Origin: Actinomyces marmotae
Lineage (GTDB): Bacteria; Actinomycetota; Actinomycetes; Actinomycetales; Actinomycetaceae
Length of the DNA stretch: 64,000 nt
Assembly: GCF_013177295.1 (NCBI RefSeq)
Contig: NZ_CP053642.1
Coordinates: 1,612,001 to 1,676,000 of the forward strand
Direction of reading: 5' to 3'
The notes beneath the pieces were generated by a model. It saw only the letters and a list, made by a program, of their open reading frames with translations. It was not told the DNA's origin and made no database searches. Of the stretch, positions 18,655-28,244 are shown piece by piece (the first letter of the stretch is position 1; each line of letters starts with the position of its first letter). Both the position numbers and the translations under genes were made by a program.

Positions 18655-18822
18655 ATGACGGACATCATCAGCATCACCGCGTCCCGCGAGGACGCCGAGC
18701 GCGAGCTCGCCGCGGCCCGTACCGAGGTCGATTCCCTGGTCGCCACCGCGTCCCCGTCCCGCCTTGAGCGGGCCCTGGAGCGCCTGCAGGCCGCCGAGGA
18801 GGCCATGGACCTGGCCGCCTGA
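18655..18822 (+). CDS. Small acidic helical protein, 55 residues, unknown
   Basis: I do not recognise a family. The protein (starting MTDIISITASRED) has a short beta-like start and then a long run rich in Ala, Glu, Leu and Arg with heptad-like spacing, so a single amphipathic helix or short coiled coil is likely. There is no signal peptide or membrane segment. ATG 18655 is supported by an AAGGAG site at 18642-18647 at good spacing; in-frame codons upstream (MRRRRRE) overlap that site. It lies between the tRNA-Lys genes and bcp, 56 bp before the latter, and may share its transcript. Confidence 0.65.
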   Translation: MTDIISITASREDAERELAAARTEVDSLVATASPSRLERALERLQAAEEAMDLAA

Positions 18823-18878
18823 GGCCCTGGCCGCGCAGAAGGGCGACGCCCAGTTCGGATGAGGACAGGAGACAGATC

Positions 18879-19355
18879 ATGAGCACCCTCGCCATCGGGG
18901 ACACAGCCCCGGACTTCACGCTGCCTGATGCCTCCGGCGCCGAGGTCGGCCTCGCCGAACTGCGCCAGAGGGCCAGCGCCGGCGTCGTCGTCTACTTCTA
19001 CCCCCGCGCCTCCACGCCGGGTTGTACCAAGGAGGCCTGCGACTTCCGCGACTCCCTGGGCGCCTGGAAGGCCGCGGGCTACGAGGTGGTCGGGATCTCC
19101 CCCGACTCCCCCGCCGCGCTGAAGCGCTTCACCGAGAAGCAGTCCCTGCCCTTCCCGCTGCTGTCCGACCCGGAGCGCGCCGTCATGGAGGCCTGGGGCG
19201 CCTGGGGCAAGAAGAAGAACTACGGGCGCCTGGTCACCGGCGTCATCCGCTCGACCGTCGTGGTGGACACCGCCGGGAAGGTCCTGCTGGCCAAGCACAA
19301 CGTCAAGGCCACTGGGCACGTCGGGCGCCTGCGCGCCGAGCTCGGCATCGACTGA
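18879..19355 (+). CDS. bcp: Thioredoxin-dependent peroxiredoxin (Bcp/PrxQ)
   Basis: A 158-residue cytosolic peroxidase reducing H2O2 and organic hydroperoxides with thioredoxin as donor. The peroxidatic Cys49 lies in YPRASTPGCT and the resolving Cys54 in KEACDFRD, the five-residue spacing of atypical two-Cys PrxQ proteins. The rest (GVIRSTVVVDTAGKVL) follows the family. ATG 18879 has an AGGAG site within gaggacaggaga upstream. The gene is compact and full length. Confidence 0.93.
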   Translation: MSTLAIGDTAPDFTLPDASGAEVGLAELRQRASAGVVVYFYPRASTPGCTKEACDFRDSLGAWKAAGYEVVGISPDSPAALKRFTEKQSLPFPLLSDPERAVMEAWGAWGKKKNYGRLVTGVIRSTVVVDTAGKVLLAKHNVKATGHVGRLRAELGID

Positions 19356-19477
19356 GGCGGCGGCGAGCCCACGCCGGTTGAGGCGGCCTCCGCTGGCCCC
19401 CGCTAGCCTGGGCACGCCGGGGGGCGCCGGGCCAGTCCGGCCGCGGCGCCCGCCCGAGCGGGTAGGCTCACCCCTGA

Positions 19478-19559
19478 GCGCGAGTGGCGGAATTGGTAGA
19501 CGCCCCAGGTTTAGGTCCTGGTGCCTTCGGGCGTGAGGGTTCGAGTCCCTTCTCGCGCA
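19478..19559 (+). tRNA. tRNA-Leu(TAG)
   Basis: An 82-nt class II tRNA with a long variable arm. Acceptor arms GCGCGAG and CTCGCGC pair fully; anticodon stem CCAGG/CCTGG encloses TTTAGGT, giving TAG (codon CUA); the T arm is GAGGG-TTCGAGT-CCCTT. The discriminator is A; CCA is not encoded. Confidence 0.95.
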
Positions 19560-19678
19560 CTGCCCAGTCAGAGGATCCGCTCGCCCGCGCCACGGCGCGT
19601 AGACGCTCTTTCCATCGCGGCGGTGAACGCGCCCGGAACACGCGGCGCGGCGTCGTGGCCCACGAGTACCCTGTCCCA

Positions 19679-20469
<791 letters not shown>

Positions 20470-20473
<4 letters not shown>

Positions 20474-21177
20474 GCCCGGCCGTTGGCGACCCGCCGATCG
20501 GCGACACCGGGGCACCCGACGGCGCCCTGCTCGTCCTGGCCACCCACAACGCCGGCAAGCTCGCCGAGTTGCGGGAGATCCTGGCCCCGCTCGTGCCCGG
20601 GCTGGCGCCCAGGACGATCATCTCAGCGGCCGAGCTCAGCGCCCCCGAGCCGGTCGAGGACGGCCTCAGCTTCGCGGAGAACTCCCTCATCAAAGCGCGG
20701 GCCCTGGCCCAGGCCACCGGCCTGCCCACCGTCGCCGACGACTCGGGGCTGTGCGTGGACGTCCTGGGCGGGGCGCCAGGGATCTTCTCGGCCCGCTGGT
20801 CCGGCTTCCACGGCGACGACGAGGCGAACCTGCGACTCCTCTTGAACCAGATCAGCGCCGTGGCGGACCCGCACCGCACCGCGCGTTTCACGTGCGCCGC
20901 CGTGCTCGTCGTCCCCGGGACCGGGGGCAGGGTTGGGCGCGAGGAGATCATCGAGCGTTCGATGGAGGGTCGGCTCATCACCGAGCCCGTCGGCGAGGGG
21001 GGCTTCGGCTACGACCCGATCTTCGTGCCCGCCAGTGAGGACGAGCCGGGGGCGGCGGGGCGCACGAGCGCTCAGTTGAGCCCGGCGGAGAAGAACGCGA
21101 TCTCCCATCGCGGCCAGGCCTTCCGGGCCATGGCCCCCATCCTGGCCGACCTCCTGACTCATCACCTCCCCCAATGA
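20470..21177 (+). CDS. rdgB: dITP/XTP pyrophosphatase (RdgB/HAM1)
   Basis: A 235-residue house-cleaning enzyme that hydrolyses non-canonical purine NTPs (dITP, XTP) to monophosphates. Family marks: [72 protein letters not shown] and a late SHRGQAF. It starts inside the rph stop (ATGA overlap), so the two are translationally coupled. The stop codon is the first three bases of a 78-bp perfect palindrome. Confidence 0.94.
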
Positions 21178-21252
21178 GCGAGACCGGTCGAAAATAGGAG
21201 CGAGACCGGTCCGCGGACCGGTCTCGCTCCTATTTTCGACCGGTCTCGCTCA
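21175..21252. repeat. 78-bp perfect palindrome, copy 1 of a dispersed element
   Basis: The sequence is self-complementary about 21213.5 (centre CCGCGG). Each arm contains GAGACCGGTC twice, separated by gaaaataggagc. The inner 70 bp (21179-21248) are identical to 28173-28242. It fills the space between the stops of rdgB and the convergent DUF3054 gene, so a two-way transcription terminator is one reading; a REP/MITE-like repeat is another. Confidence 0.95.
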
Positions 21253-21257
21253 GATAC

Positions 21258-21803
21258 TTACTGATCCTGCGCGTCGAGACGGCGCTGGAGGGGCTTGGGG
21301 GTCAGCGAGTCATGCGCCTTGGCGAAGCCGTAGAGCCAGCGCCAGCCACCGAGCACCGCCACGAGCAGCGCCCCCGTCATGACTGCCCATGACGCCAGTC
21401 CCGCGCCGCCTCCGGCCAGGGCGCGCATGACCGTCCACGCGCCCCACGCCACGACGACGACGGCCCCGCCCTCCGGCCAGGGCCTCTCGAGGTGGTGCTC
21501 GCGCCCGCGCAGCAGCGCCCAGGCGCAGGCCCAGGCGATCACCACGGCGGCGGCCCCCCGCGCCAGCGCCGTCGGGATCTCGTCGAGCTCATGAGCCCCC
21601 GCCGAGCCCAGCACCGCCACCAGGGCGGCGCCGATGGCGTCCGCGGGCAGGACGAGCCACCAGCGCGTGAGCCGGTTACGGGTCCAGGGGCAGTCAACGC
21701 CGTCGGGAACGGCGGGTGCCCAGTCGATCCGGCGCCCCGCCCCGGCGGCCGGCGAGGACGGATCGCCCCCGACCGCGCCCCCGCGCTCACTCACAGTTCC
21801 CAC
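21258..21803 (-). CDS. DUF3054-like membrane protein
   Basis: A 181-residue protein with a ~45-residue hydrophilic start and about four membrane helices (around PADAIGAALVAVLG, AAAVVIAWACAWALL, AVVVVAWGAWTVM and AVMTGALLVAVLGGW), followed by a short charged tail. The spacing and the W-P-x-G stretch resemble the DUF3054 family, from memory; function is unknown. The start is GTG 21803, overlapping the end of the upstream MBL gene, or GTG 21794 immediately after that gene's stop. Either way it is coupled to MBL translation. It is the last gene of the clpS–DUF2017–murI–MBL run and ends at the palindrome. Confidence 0.7.
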   Translation of the reverse strand: MGTVSERGGAVGGDPSSPAAGAGRRIDWAPAVPDGVDCPWTRNRLTRWWLVLPADAIGAALVAVLGSAGAHELDEIPTALARGAAAVVIAWACAWALLRGREHHLERPWPEGGAVVVVAWGAWTVMRALAGGGAGLASWAVMTGALLVAVLGGWRWLYGFAKAHDSLTPKPLQRRLDAQDQ

Positions 21804-22597
21804 ACCATCGAGCTCATGGCGGCGTCCACCGGGCCCGAATAGGCGCGGCGGGCCTCAGCCAGCGGGATGGCGGGGTCCGTCCAGGGCTGGATGTGGGTGA
21901 GGATCAGGCGCCCCACACGCCCCTCCTGGGCGAGCTCGCCGGCGCGCAGGCCCGTGAGGTGCATGCCACGCACGGCCTCCCCGCCCTCCACGAAGGCGGC
22001 CTCGGACAGGAGCAGGTCGACGCCGTCGGCCATGGCGGTCATGCCCTCGCAGGAGTCGGTGTCCCCGGTGAAGGCCATGGTGACGATACGCGATCCGTCC
22101 TCGCTGGGGCCCTCGATCCGGTAGCCGTAAGCCTCCACCGGGTGCAGGGCTGTGTACGGGGTGATCGTCATGGGGCCCACGCGAACGGGGCGCCCCGGGG
22201 TGACGGTGCGGACATCGAACTCGGTGCGGTAGTCCTCGTCGGTCTTCTCCGTGCCGTCGACGCCGCGAAGGCGCTCCAGCAGGTTGGAGGGCCCGAGGGT
22301 GAGGACGGGGCCGAGGGGGCCGGCGGGGTTCCAGCGGCGGTAGACGTGCATGCCGACGAGGTCAGCCATGTGGTCGGCGTGGCAATGGGAGATGCAGATG
22401 GCATCGAGGTCGGCGGGGTCGACATGGTTGAGGAGGCGCCCCATCGAGCCCGGGCCGAGGTCGAGGATGACGGACCAGGTGTGCTCGGCGCCCACCGGGC
22501 CCAGGGGGTCACCGCCGCTGGCCTGCACCAGGTAGGAGGAGGCGGAGGAGCCTGGTCCCGACATGGAGCCGGAGCAGCCGATGATCGTGAGCCTCAT
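21791..22597 (-). CDS. Metallo-beta-lactamase fold hydrolase (Rv1339-like phosphodiesterase candidate)
   Basis: A 268-residue MBL-fold protein. The metal site HCHADH is at residues 71-76, with later ligands in HPVEAYGY, the Asp of [10 protein letters not shown] and LILTHIQPW. Position next to murI and near rph/rdgB matches Mycobacterium tuberculosis Rv1339, reported as an atypical class II cAMP phosphodiesterase; RNase Z-like activity is the alternative. The start overlaps the murI stop by 4 bp (ATGA). Confidence 0.85.
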   Translation of the reverse strand: MRLTIIGCSGSMSGPGSSASSYLVQASGGDPLGPVGAEHTWSVILDLGPGSMGRLLNHVDPADLDAICISHCHADHMADLVGMHVYRRWNPAGPLGPVLTLGPSNLLERLRGVDGTEKTDEDYRTEFDVRTVTPGRPVRVGPMTITPYTALHPVEAYGYRIEGPSEDGSRIVTMAFTGDTDSCEGMTAMADGVDLLLSEAAFVEGGEAVRGMHLTGLRAGELAQEGRVGRLILTHIQPWTDPAIPLAEARRAYSGPVDAAMSSMVWEL

Positions 22598-23469
22598 GCG
22601 CTCTCCTCGGCAGAGATGGCGGGGATGGGCACGACCCGCTCAGCCCGGGCCGACGGCGCCGGGCGGCCAGCACGGGTGACTGACCCGACCTCGGGGCCCA
22701 GGAATCGGCGGGCGAGCACGGCGAAGGACTCGGGGTCCCCCGTGGAGCGGAAGTCGTGGAGGGGGGCGGGAGCGCCCGGGTCGCGGAGCAGGTCGTTCGC
22801 GGCGAGTTCCCGGTAGACGTCCTTGGCCGTCTCATCGGAAGAGGCGACGAGGCGCACGTCCTCCCCCATGACGTAGGAGATGGGGCCCACGAGCAGCGGG
22901 TAGTGCGTGCAGCCGAGGATGAGGGTGTCGACGCCGGCCTCGCGCACGGGCGCGAGGTACTCCTCGGCGACACCGAGAGCCTCGGGGCCCGTGGTCACGC
23001 CCCTCTCGGCGAGGTCGACGAAGCGCGGGCAGGCCTGGCTGATGAGCTCGACCCCCGGGACGGCGCCGAGGGCGTCGGAGTAGGCGCGCGAGTCCACGGT
23101 TCCCTGGGTGGCGATCAGTCCGACGCGCCCGTTGCGGGTCACGCGGGCGGCCGCGCGGGCGGCGGGGTGGATCACCTCGATGACAGGCACGCCCTTGCCC
23201 AGGGTGTAGCGGGCGCGGGCGTCGTGGAGCACGGCCGCCGACGCCGTGTTGCAGGCGATGACGAGGAGCTTGACGCCGGAATCGACGAGCTCGTCCATCA
23301 CCCCCATGGCGAGGGCGCGCACCTCGTCGATGGGACGCGGCCCGTAGGGGGTGTTCGCGGTGTCGCCGATGTAAAGGACCCTCTCCCCCGGGAGCTGATC
23401 CAGGACGGCGCGCGCCACCGTGAGCCCGCCGACCCCGGAGTCGAACATTCCGATGGCGGCGTCATTCAT
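22594..23469 (-). CDS. murI: Glutamate racemase
   Basis: A 291-residue cofactor-independent racemase making D-glutamate for peptidoglycan. The two catalytic cysteines are visible: Cys73 in IACNTASA and Cys187 in LGCTHYPL; the N-terminal [10 protein letters not shown] and GDTANTPYG loops are also present. A C-terminal tail rich in Ala/Arg extends past the core. Although inside a same-strand gene run, it has a TAGTCT -10 box (23477-23482) ending 7 nt before its ATG, so a leaderless internal transcript is likely. Confidence 0.95.
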   Translation of the reverse strand: MNDAAIGMFDSGVGGLTVARAVLDQLPGERVLYIGDTANTPYGPRPIDEVRALAMGVMDELVDSGVKLLVIACNTASAAVLHDARARYTLGKGVPVIEVIHPAARAAARVTRNGRVGLIATQGTVDSRAYSDALGAVPGVELISQACPRFVDLAERGVTTGPEALGVAEEYLAPVREAGVDTLILGCTHYPLLVGPISYVMGEDVRLVASSDETAKDVYRELAANDLLRDPGAPAPLHDFRSTGDPESFAVLARRFLGPEVGSVTRAGRPAPSARAERVVPIPAISAEESA

Positions 23470-23490
23470 GGAACCGAGACTATGCGGCGC

Positions 23491-24054
23491 TCAGTCCCCC
23501 AGGAGCCCTGATACCAGTGATTCCTGCCACCAGGTGAGCATGGTGTAGAGGATCGCCGCCGCATGACGCTCCCTGACCTGCGGATCCGCGTCTGTGATCG
23601 GGGATGGATCGGCGAGCGAATGAATCGCCTCAGCGGCCTCGGGGCTGTCGATCCCCAGACGCCGGGCGAGCAGGAGGCGGGCGTCGTTGAGCGCTCCCAG
23701 CCACGCGCCCTCGGCCCCGGCCGCCACCCGGACGGCGCCCCCGGTCCCGGAGGGGGCCAGGAGTTCGGCGATGGCGTCGCGCGCCCGGGAGTCCTTGAGG
23801 TCGCGCAGGCCCGCGCGCCGGCAGGCGGAGATGGCGACGGCGGTCTCCGGGTCCTCCGAGGCGTCGGGCAGGAGGATCTCGCGGGCCAGGGCGGCCTCGG
23901 CCCGCAGCGCCCGGTCCGCGGAGGTCTCGGCGGGATGGCCGTCGTCGGCGCCCAGGACGGTGGCGACCTGCAGAAGGAGCCCGGCCAGGGCCTCGCGCTC
24001 CTCTGGCTCCAACCGGCTCTCCCAGCCCCCCTCGACGGCGGTGAAGGCCCTCAT
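23491..24054 (-). CDS. DUF2017 family protein
   Basis: A 187-residue, mostly helical protein matching the DUF2017 family found between clpS and murI in actinobacteria; the N-terminal MRAFTAVEGGWESRLEPEEREAL and the late ARLLLARRLGID with WWQESLV are the recognisable parts. Function unknown; the fixed linkage with clpS suggests a proteolysis or adaptor connection, which is inference. The start overlaps the clpS stop by 4 bp (ATGA). Confidence 0.82.
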   Translation of the reverse strand: MRAFTAVEGGWESRLEPEEREALAGLLLQVATVLGADDGHPAETSADRALRAEAALAREILLPDASEDPETAVAISACRRAGLRDLKDSRARDAIAELLAPSGTGGAVRVAAGAEGAWLGALNDARLLLARRLGIDSPEAAEAIHSLADPSPITDADPQVRERHAAAILYTMLTWWQESLVSGLLGD

Positions 24055-24374
24055 CGCCCCTCTCCCCCGCCGTCGGTCAGGCCTGCCAGGGGCTCGATGG
24101 TGGCGCGCAGCCCGTAGGAGTGCATGGCGGTGACGTCGGCCTCCATGCGGGCGCGCTCGCCGCGGGAGACGGTGGCGCGGCCGGTCATGTGGACCTGCAT
24201 CATGAGATGGGCGGCCTTGGACCGGGGGTAGCCGAAGTGGCTGGCGAAGACCCAGGTGACGTAGTCCATGGTGTTGATGGGGTCGTCGTGGACGACGGTG
24301 GCCCACAGGCGGTGGGCGCTGGTGCGCTCATCTGCTTGGATGCTCGGTTCCGCGACCGGCACGGCGGGGCTCAT
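24051..24374 (-). CDS. clpS: ATP-dependent Clp protease adaptor ClpS
   Basis: A 107-residue N-end-rule adaptor that delivers proteins with bulky N-terminal residues to ClpAP/ClpCP. The core WATVVHDDPINTMDYVTWVF, the K-A-A-HLMMQVHMTGRA-V helix and the final RATIEP are diagnostic; the D-D-P-I-N-T-M-D-Y part forms the N-degron pocket. The start ATG 24374 follows a TACGCT -10 box (24381-24386) by 6 nt. First gene of the clpS–DUF2017–murI–MBL–DUF3054 run; divergent from pncB. Confidence 0.94.
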   Translation of the reverse strand: MSPAVPVAEPSIQADERTSAHRLWATVVHDDPINTMDYVTWVFASHFGYPRSKAAHLMMQVHMTGRATVSRGERARMEADVTAMHSYGLRATIEPLAGLTDGGGEGR

Positions 24375-24424
24375 GCTGGCAGCGTAGCCGGTGGCGGAGG
24401 GTATGCGGCGCATTCGGTTCGGGC

Positions 24425-24430
24425 TAGGTT
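24425..24430 (+). promoter_or_regulatory. -10 box for a leaderless pncB transcript
   Basis: TAGGTT ends 6 nt before the pncB ATG (24437), so transcription is expected to begin at or within a base of the start codon. No ribosome-binding site is present. The same arrangement recurs at many genes of the window. Confidence 0.65.
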
Positions 24431-24436
24431 GTTGTC

Positions 24437-25837
24437 ATGACGATCACGCCCGGCGCTCTCCCCGCCTCGCCGCCCACCGCGCTGTCGACCTCCCTCATGA
24501 CCGACATGTACGAGCTCACCATGCTCCAGTCGGCGCTGCGGGCGGGCACGGCGCAGCGGGAGAGCGTCTTCGAACTCTTCGGCCGCAAGCTGCCCGCCTC
24601 CCGGCGTTTCGGCGTGGTGGCGGGAACGGGGCGCCTCCTGGACGCCGTCGAGGCCTTCACCTTCACCTCTGAGCAGATCGACTTCCTGCGCCGCGCGGGG
24701 GTCGTCGACGACACCACGCTGGACTTCCTGCGCGATTACCGCTTCCGGGGGACGATCCGCGGCTACGCGGAGGGCGAGTGCTATGTGGCCGGCTCCCCCC
24801 TGCTCACGGTCGAGGGCACGTTCGCGGAGGCCTGCATCATCGAGACGCTCGCCCTGTCGATCTACAACTACGACTGCGCGGTGGCCTCGGCCGCCTCGCG
24901 CATGACGATCGCGGCGCACGGCCGCCCCTGCGCTGACTTCGGGGCGCGCCGGGCGCATGAGGAGGCGGCCATCGCGGCGGCGAGGGCGGCCGTCGTCGGC
25001 GGGTTCGCGGCGACCTCCAACCTGGAGGCCGGGATGCGCTATGGGATCCCCACGGTGGGGACCTCCGCGCATTCCTTCACCCTCCTGCACGACAGCGAGG
25101 AGGAGGCCTTCGCGGCGCAGGTGGCCTCGCTGGGCACGGGCACGACGATCCTCGTGGACACCTATGACATCGCCACGGGCGTGGAGCGGGCGGTCAGGGC
25201 CGCGCGGGACGCGGGAGGGGAGCTCGGCGCGGTGCGCCTGGACTCCGGCGACCTCGTGGCCGAGGCCTTCAAGGTGCGCGCGCAGCTCGACGCCCTGGGA
25301 GCCACGTCCACCAAGATCACGGTGACGAACGACCTCGATGAGCACGCGATCGCCGCGCTCGGCGCCGCGCCCGTGGACTCCTACGGCGTGGGGACCAAGC
25401 TCGTGACCGGCTCGGGGCGCCCGACTGCGGCCCTGGTCTACAAGCTCGTGGAGCGCCGGGGCGCCGACGGCGAGATGGCGGAGGTCGCGAAGTTCTCCTC
25501 GGGGGGCAAGGCGACGGTCGGCGGCCGCAAGTGGGCGGGCCGCGTCATCGACGGCGCGGGCACGGCCACCGAGGAGTTGCTCGTCTCGGCCAGCACCGAG
25601 GCGGAGGGCCTGGCGGCCCTGGCTGAGGCCGGGGCGCGCCCCCTGCAGGTGCCGCTCGTCGTCGACGGGACGATCGTGGAGGAGCACCGGGGCGAGGGGG
25701 CGCTGGCCGCCGCCGCTCAGCGCCACCAGGCCTCGCGCGCGGAACTTCCCTACGAGGCCTGGCGGCTCAGCGACGGCGATGCCGCGATCCCGACCCGCTA
25801 CCTCGACCTCGACGGCCGCACCGCCACCCGGCGCTGA
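24437..25837 (+). CDS. pncB: Nicotinate phosphoribosyltransferase
   Basis: A 466-residue enzyme of NAD salvage: nicotinate + PRPP (+ATP) to nicotinate mononucleotide. Seen: TDMYELTMLQSAL at the start, DFGARRAHE, the phosphate-binding GTSAHSF motif, LVDTYD, and VRLDSGDL followed by ITVTNDLDE. Length fits the actinobacterial pncB1/pncB2 class. Divergent from clpS, 62 bp apart, with a leaderless -10 at 24425. In M. tuberculosis pncB1 also neighbours clpS and murI, supporting a conserved block. Confidence 0.93.
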   Translation: MTITPGALPASPPTALSTSLMTDMYELTMLQSALRAGTAQRESVFELFGRKLPASRRFGVVAGTGRLLDAVEAFTFTSEQIDFLRRAGVVDDTTLDFLRDYRFRGTIRGYAEGECYVAGSPLLTVEGTFAEACIIETLALSIYNYDCAVASAASRMTIAAHGRPCADFGARRAHEEAAIAAARAAVVGGFAATSNLEAGMRYGIPTVGTSAHSFTLLHDSEEEAFAAQVASLGTGTTILVDTYDIATGVERAVRAARDAGGELGAVRLDSGDLVAEAFKVRAQLDALGATSTKITVTNDLDEHAIAALGAAPVDSYGVGTKLVTGSGRPTAALVYKLVERRGADGEMAEVAKFSSGGKATVGGRKWAGRVIDGAGTATEELLVSASTEAEGLAALAEAGARPLQVPLVVDGTIVEEHRGEGALAAAAQRHQASRAELPYEAWRLSDGDAAIPTRYLDLDGRTATRR

Positions 25838-25911
25838 GGAGCGCTGGGCCGGCCCGACCGGCGTCGCCGCCCCAGCGGCTCGGCGCCCCTCTCAGCACCC
25901 GTCGGCGCTTG

Positions 25912-27729
25912 TCAGCGCTTGCCGACGAACCAGCGGCGCAGGGTGCCCACGCGCTTCTCGATCTGCTCGGTGGTGGCCTGCGCGACCTCCGGACCCCCGC
26001 ACACGCGGCGCAGCTCGTTGTGGACGGCCCCGTGGGGCTGACCGGAGCGCCGGGCCCATGCGGACACGAGCGAGTTGAGTTCCTTGCGGGCGGCGGCGCG
26101 CTTGCGGGCGTCATCGACCCCCGAGTTGGCGCGGCGCTGAGCGGCGGCGGCGGCCTGGCGCTTCTGGGACTTGATCTGCTTGTCCTGGCGGGCCCGCAGC
26201 AGGGCGGTCACCTGCTCGGGCTCGAGCAGCCCGGGAAGCCCGAGGTAGTCCTGCTCCTCCACGGACCCGACCATGGCGCCGGTACCGAACTCGCCGCCGT
26301 CGAAGAGGACACGATCGAACTCGGCGGTGGAGTTCATGGCCTCGAAGGCGCCGAAGAGGTCATCCGAGGCCTTCTCCTCCTTGTTGGCCTCGGCGATGAG
26401 ACGGTCCTCCGGGTAGCCGAAGACCTCGTCCTCGTTGGAGCGCGGCTTGCCGAGCACATGGTCGCGGGCCACCTCCATCTCATTGGCCAGGCCCAGCAGC
26501 GGGGTCACCGAGGGGAGGAACACGCTCGCCGTCTCGCCGCGGGCCCGCGAGCGCACGAAGCGCCCGACGGCCTGGGCGAAGAACAGCGGCGTGGAGGTGG
26601 AGGTCGCGTAGACGCCCACGGCCAGGCGCGGGACGTCCACGCCCTCGGAGACCATGCGCACGGCCACCATCCAGCGATCGGTGGACTCGGCGAAGGCCTC
26701 GATGCGGCTGGAGGCGCCCGAATCATCGGACAGGACCACGGTGGGGGGCTCCCCCGTGATCGCGGCCAACTGGCGGGCGTAGGCGCGGGCCCGCTGCTGG
26801 TCGGTGGCGATGACCAGACCGCCGGCGTCGGGCACCTGGCGGCGCACCTCGCTCAAGCGCTGGTCCGCGGCGGCCAGCACCGCGGGGATCCACTCCCCCT
26901 TGGGATCCAGGGCGGTGCGCCAGGCCTGGGCCTCGAGGTCCTTGGTCAGCGGCTCGCCCAGGCGCGCGGCCATCTCATCCCCGGCTCGCGTGCGCCAGCG
27001 CATCTCGCCCGAGTAGGACATGAACATGACCGGGCGGACGACGCCGTCGCGCAGGGCATCGGAGTAGCCGTAGGAGTAGTCGGCCTTGGAGCGCTTGACG
27101 CCCCCGGCCTCCTCGGCGTAGGTGACGAAGGGGATGGGGGACTCATCGGAGCGGAAGGGAGTCCCGGTCAGGGACAGGCGGCGCCGGGCGGGGCTGAAGG
27201 CCTCGCGGATGGCGTCGCCCCAGCTCAGGGCGTCGCCGCCGTGGTGGATCTCGTCGAGGATGACGAGGGTGCGGATGGAGTCGGTGCGGGCGCGGTGCAG
27301 CGCGGGGTTGGCGGCGACCTGCGCGTAAGTGAGGGCGACGCCGTCGAACCGGGATCCGAGCGCCCCCTGCCCGTTGGAGTAGGAGGGGTCGATGTGGATG
27401 CCGACCTTCGCGGCGGCCTCCGCCCACTGGAACTTCAGGTGCTCAGTGGGGCACACGATCGTCACCTTGTGGGCCTCGCCGAGCCGCAGGAGCTCGACGG
27501 CGATCCGCAGGGCGAAGGTGGTCTTGCCGGCTCCCGGCGTGGCCACGGCCAGGAAGTCCTGCGGCATGGCGCTCATGTACTTCTCGAGGGCGGCGGCCTG
27601 CCAGGCGCGCAGGGAGCGCGTCGTGCCCCAGGCGGCGCGCTGCGGGTAGGCCGGGGAGAGGTGCTCCGCGGCAAAGATCGATGGCTGGGTCGGGTTGTGC
27701 TGGGCCTGGCTCCCGCGCGCGGGGCTCAC
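25912..27729 (-). CDS. Superfamily 2 DEAD/DEAH-box helicase (XPB/type III restriction-like)
   Basis: A 605-residue helicase with an N-terminal RecA domain (TTRSLRAWQAAAL, Walker A ATPGAGKTTF, DEIHHGGD box, LTGTPFRSDE motif III) and a second RecA domain ending with FFAQAVGRFVRSR. The C-terminal third is basic and helical (many Lys/Arg/Ala), probably nucleic-acid binding. Actinobacteria carry this type beside a DUF3039 gene, as here. The GTG start overlaps the DUF3039 stop by 4 bp (GTGA), so the two form one unit. A DNA-repair role is likely but unproven. Confidence 0.85.
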   Translation of the reverse strand: MSPARGSQAQHNPTQPSIFAAEHLSPAYPQRAAWGTTRSLRAWQAAALEKYMSAMPQDFLAVATPGAGKTTFALRIAVELLRLGEAHKVTIVCPTEHLKFQWAEAAAKVGIHIDPSYSNGQGALGSRFDGVALTYAQVAANPALHRARTDSIRTLVILDEIHHGGDALSWGDAIREAFSPARRRLSLTGTPFRSDESPIPFVTYAEEAGGVKRSKADYSYGYSDALRDGVVRPVMFMSYSGEMRWRTRAGDEMAARLGEPLTKDLEAQAWRTALDPKGEWIPAVLAAADQRLSEVRRQVPDAGGLVIATDQQRARAYARQLAAITGEPPTVVLSDDSGASSRIEAFAESTDRWMVAVRMVSEGVDVPRLAVGVYATSTSTPLFFAQAVGRFVRSRARGETASVFLPSVTPLLGLANEMEVARDHVLGKPRSNEDEVFGYPEDRLIAEANKEEKASDDLFGAFEAMNSTAEFDRVLFDGGEFGTGAMVGSVEEQDYLGLPGLLEPEQVTALLRARQDKQIKSQKRQAAAAAQRRANSGVDDARKRAAARKELNSLVSAWARRSGQPHGAVHNELRRVCGGPEVAQATTEQIEKRVGTLRRWFVGKR

Positions 27730-28079
27730 TGACCACCCCGCCCGAAGGGGAAGCGCGGGCGGCGCGGGCCGCCCCTGCCGTCGGCGCGCATGGACTCCAT
27801 GATCTCCTTGCAGGTGGGGCACACGGGGTACTTCGACGGGTCGCGGCCGGGGGTCCACACCTTGCCGCACAGGGCGACGACGGGGCGGCCGGTGGCGGCC
27901 GCGGCGGCGATCTTGTCCTTGCGCACGTAATGGGCGAAGCGGTCGGCGTCGCCGTCGTCCGTGGACTGCAGCTCCTCGCGCTCCAGGACGGCCGTGCCGA
28001 CGGAGCGCCCGGGCTCGGCGCCCGGGTCCGCGGGGCTACCAGGATCGGCAGGATCGGAGCTCATGCGGGGAAGGATCAT
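27726..28079 (-). CDS. DUF3039 family protein
   Basis: A 117-residue protein. The central block GDADRFAHYVRKDKI, VVALCGKVW and YPVCPTCKEIMESM places it in DUF3039; the two CxxC-like cysteines plus the Cys in ALCGKVW suggest a zinc ribbon. Ends are low-complexity Gly/Pro/Arg. ATG 28079 is chosen because a TAGACT -10 box (28086-28091) ends exactly 6 nt before it; ATG 28064 is the alternative. Function unknown; coupled to the helicase gene. Confidence 0.85.
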   Translation of the reverse strand: MILPRMSSDPADPGSPADPGAEPGRSVGTAVLEREELQSTDDGDADRFAHYVRKDKIAAAAATGRPVVALCGKVWTPGRDPSKYPVCPTCKEIMESMRADGRGGPRRPRFPFGRGGQ

Positions 28080-28170
28080 GCGGCCAGTCTAGGCCCGCCC
28101 CCGGATGCGCTCCGAGCCGGCGGCCTGTGCGATAACTCGCCCGCCCTCCCCCTCCCCTCCGTCGTCTTTC

Positions 28171-28244
28171 ACCGAGACCGGTCGAAAATAGGAGCGAGAC
28201 CGGTCCGCGGACCGGTCTCGCTCCTATTTTCGACCGGTCTCGGT
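28171..28244. repeat. 74-bp perfect palindrome, copy 2 of a dispersed element
   Basis: Self-complementary about 28207.5 with the same CCGCGG centre; 28173-28242 is identical to 21179-21248. It abuts the nagB stop codon (sharing one base) and lies ~90 bp before the DUF3039 start. It would form a very long stem in RNA from either strand, so it may stop nagB transcription. Confidence 0.95.
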
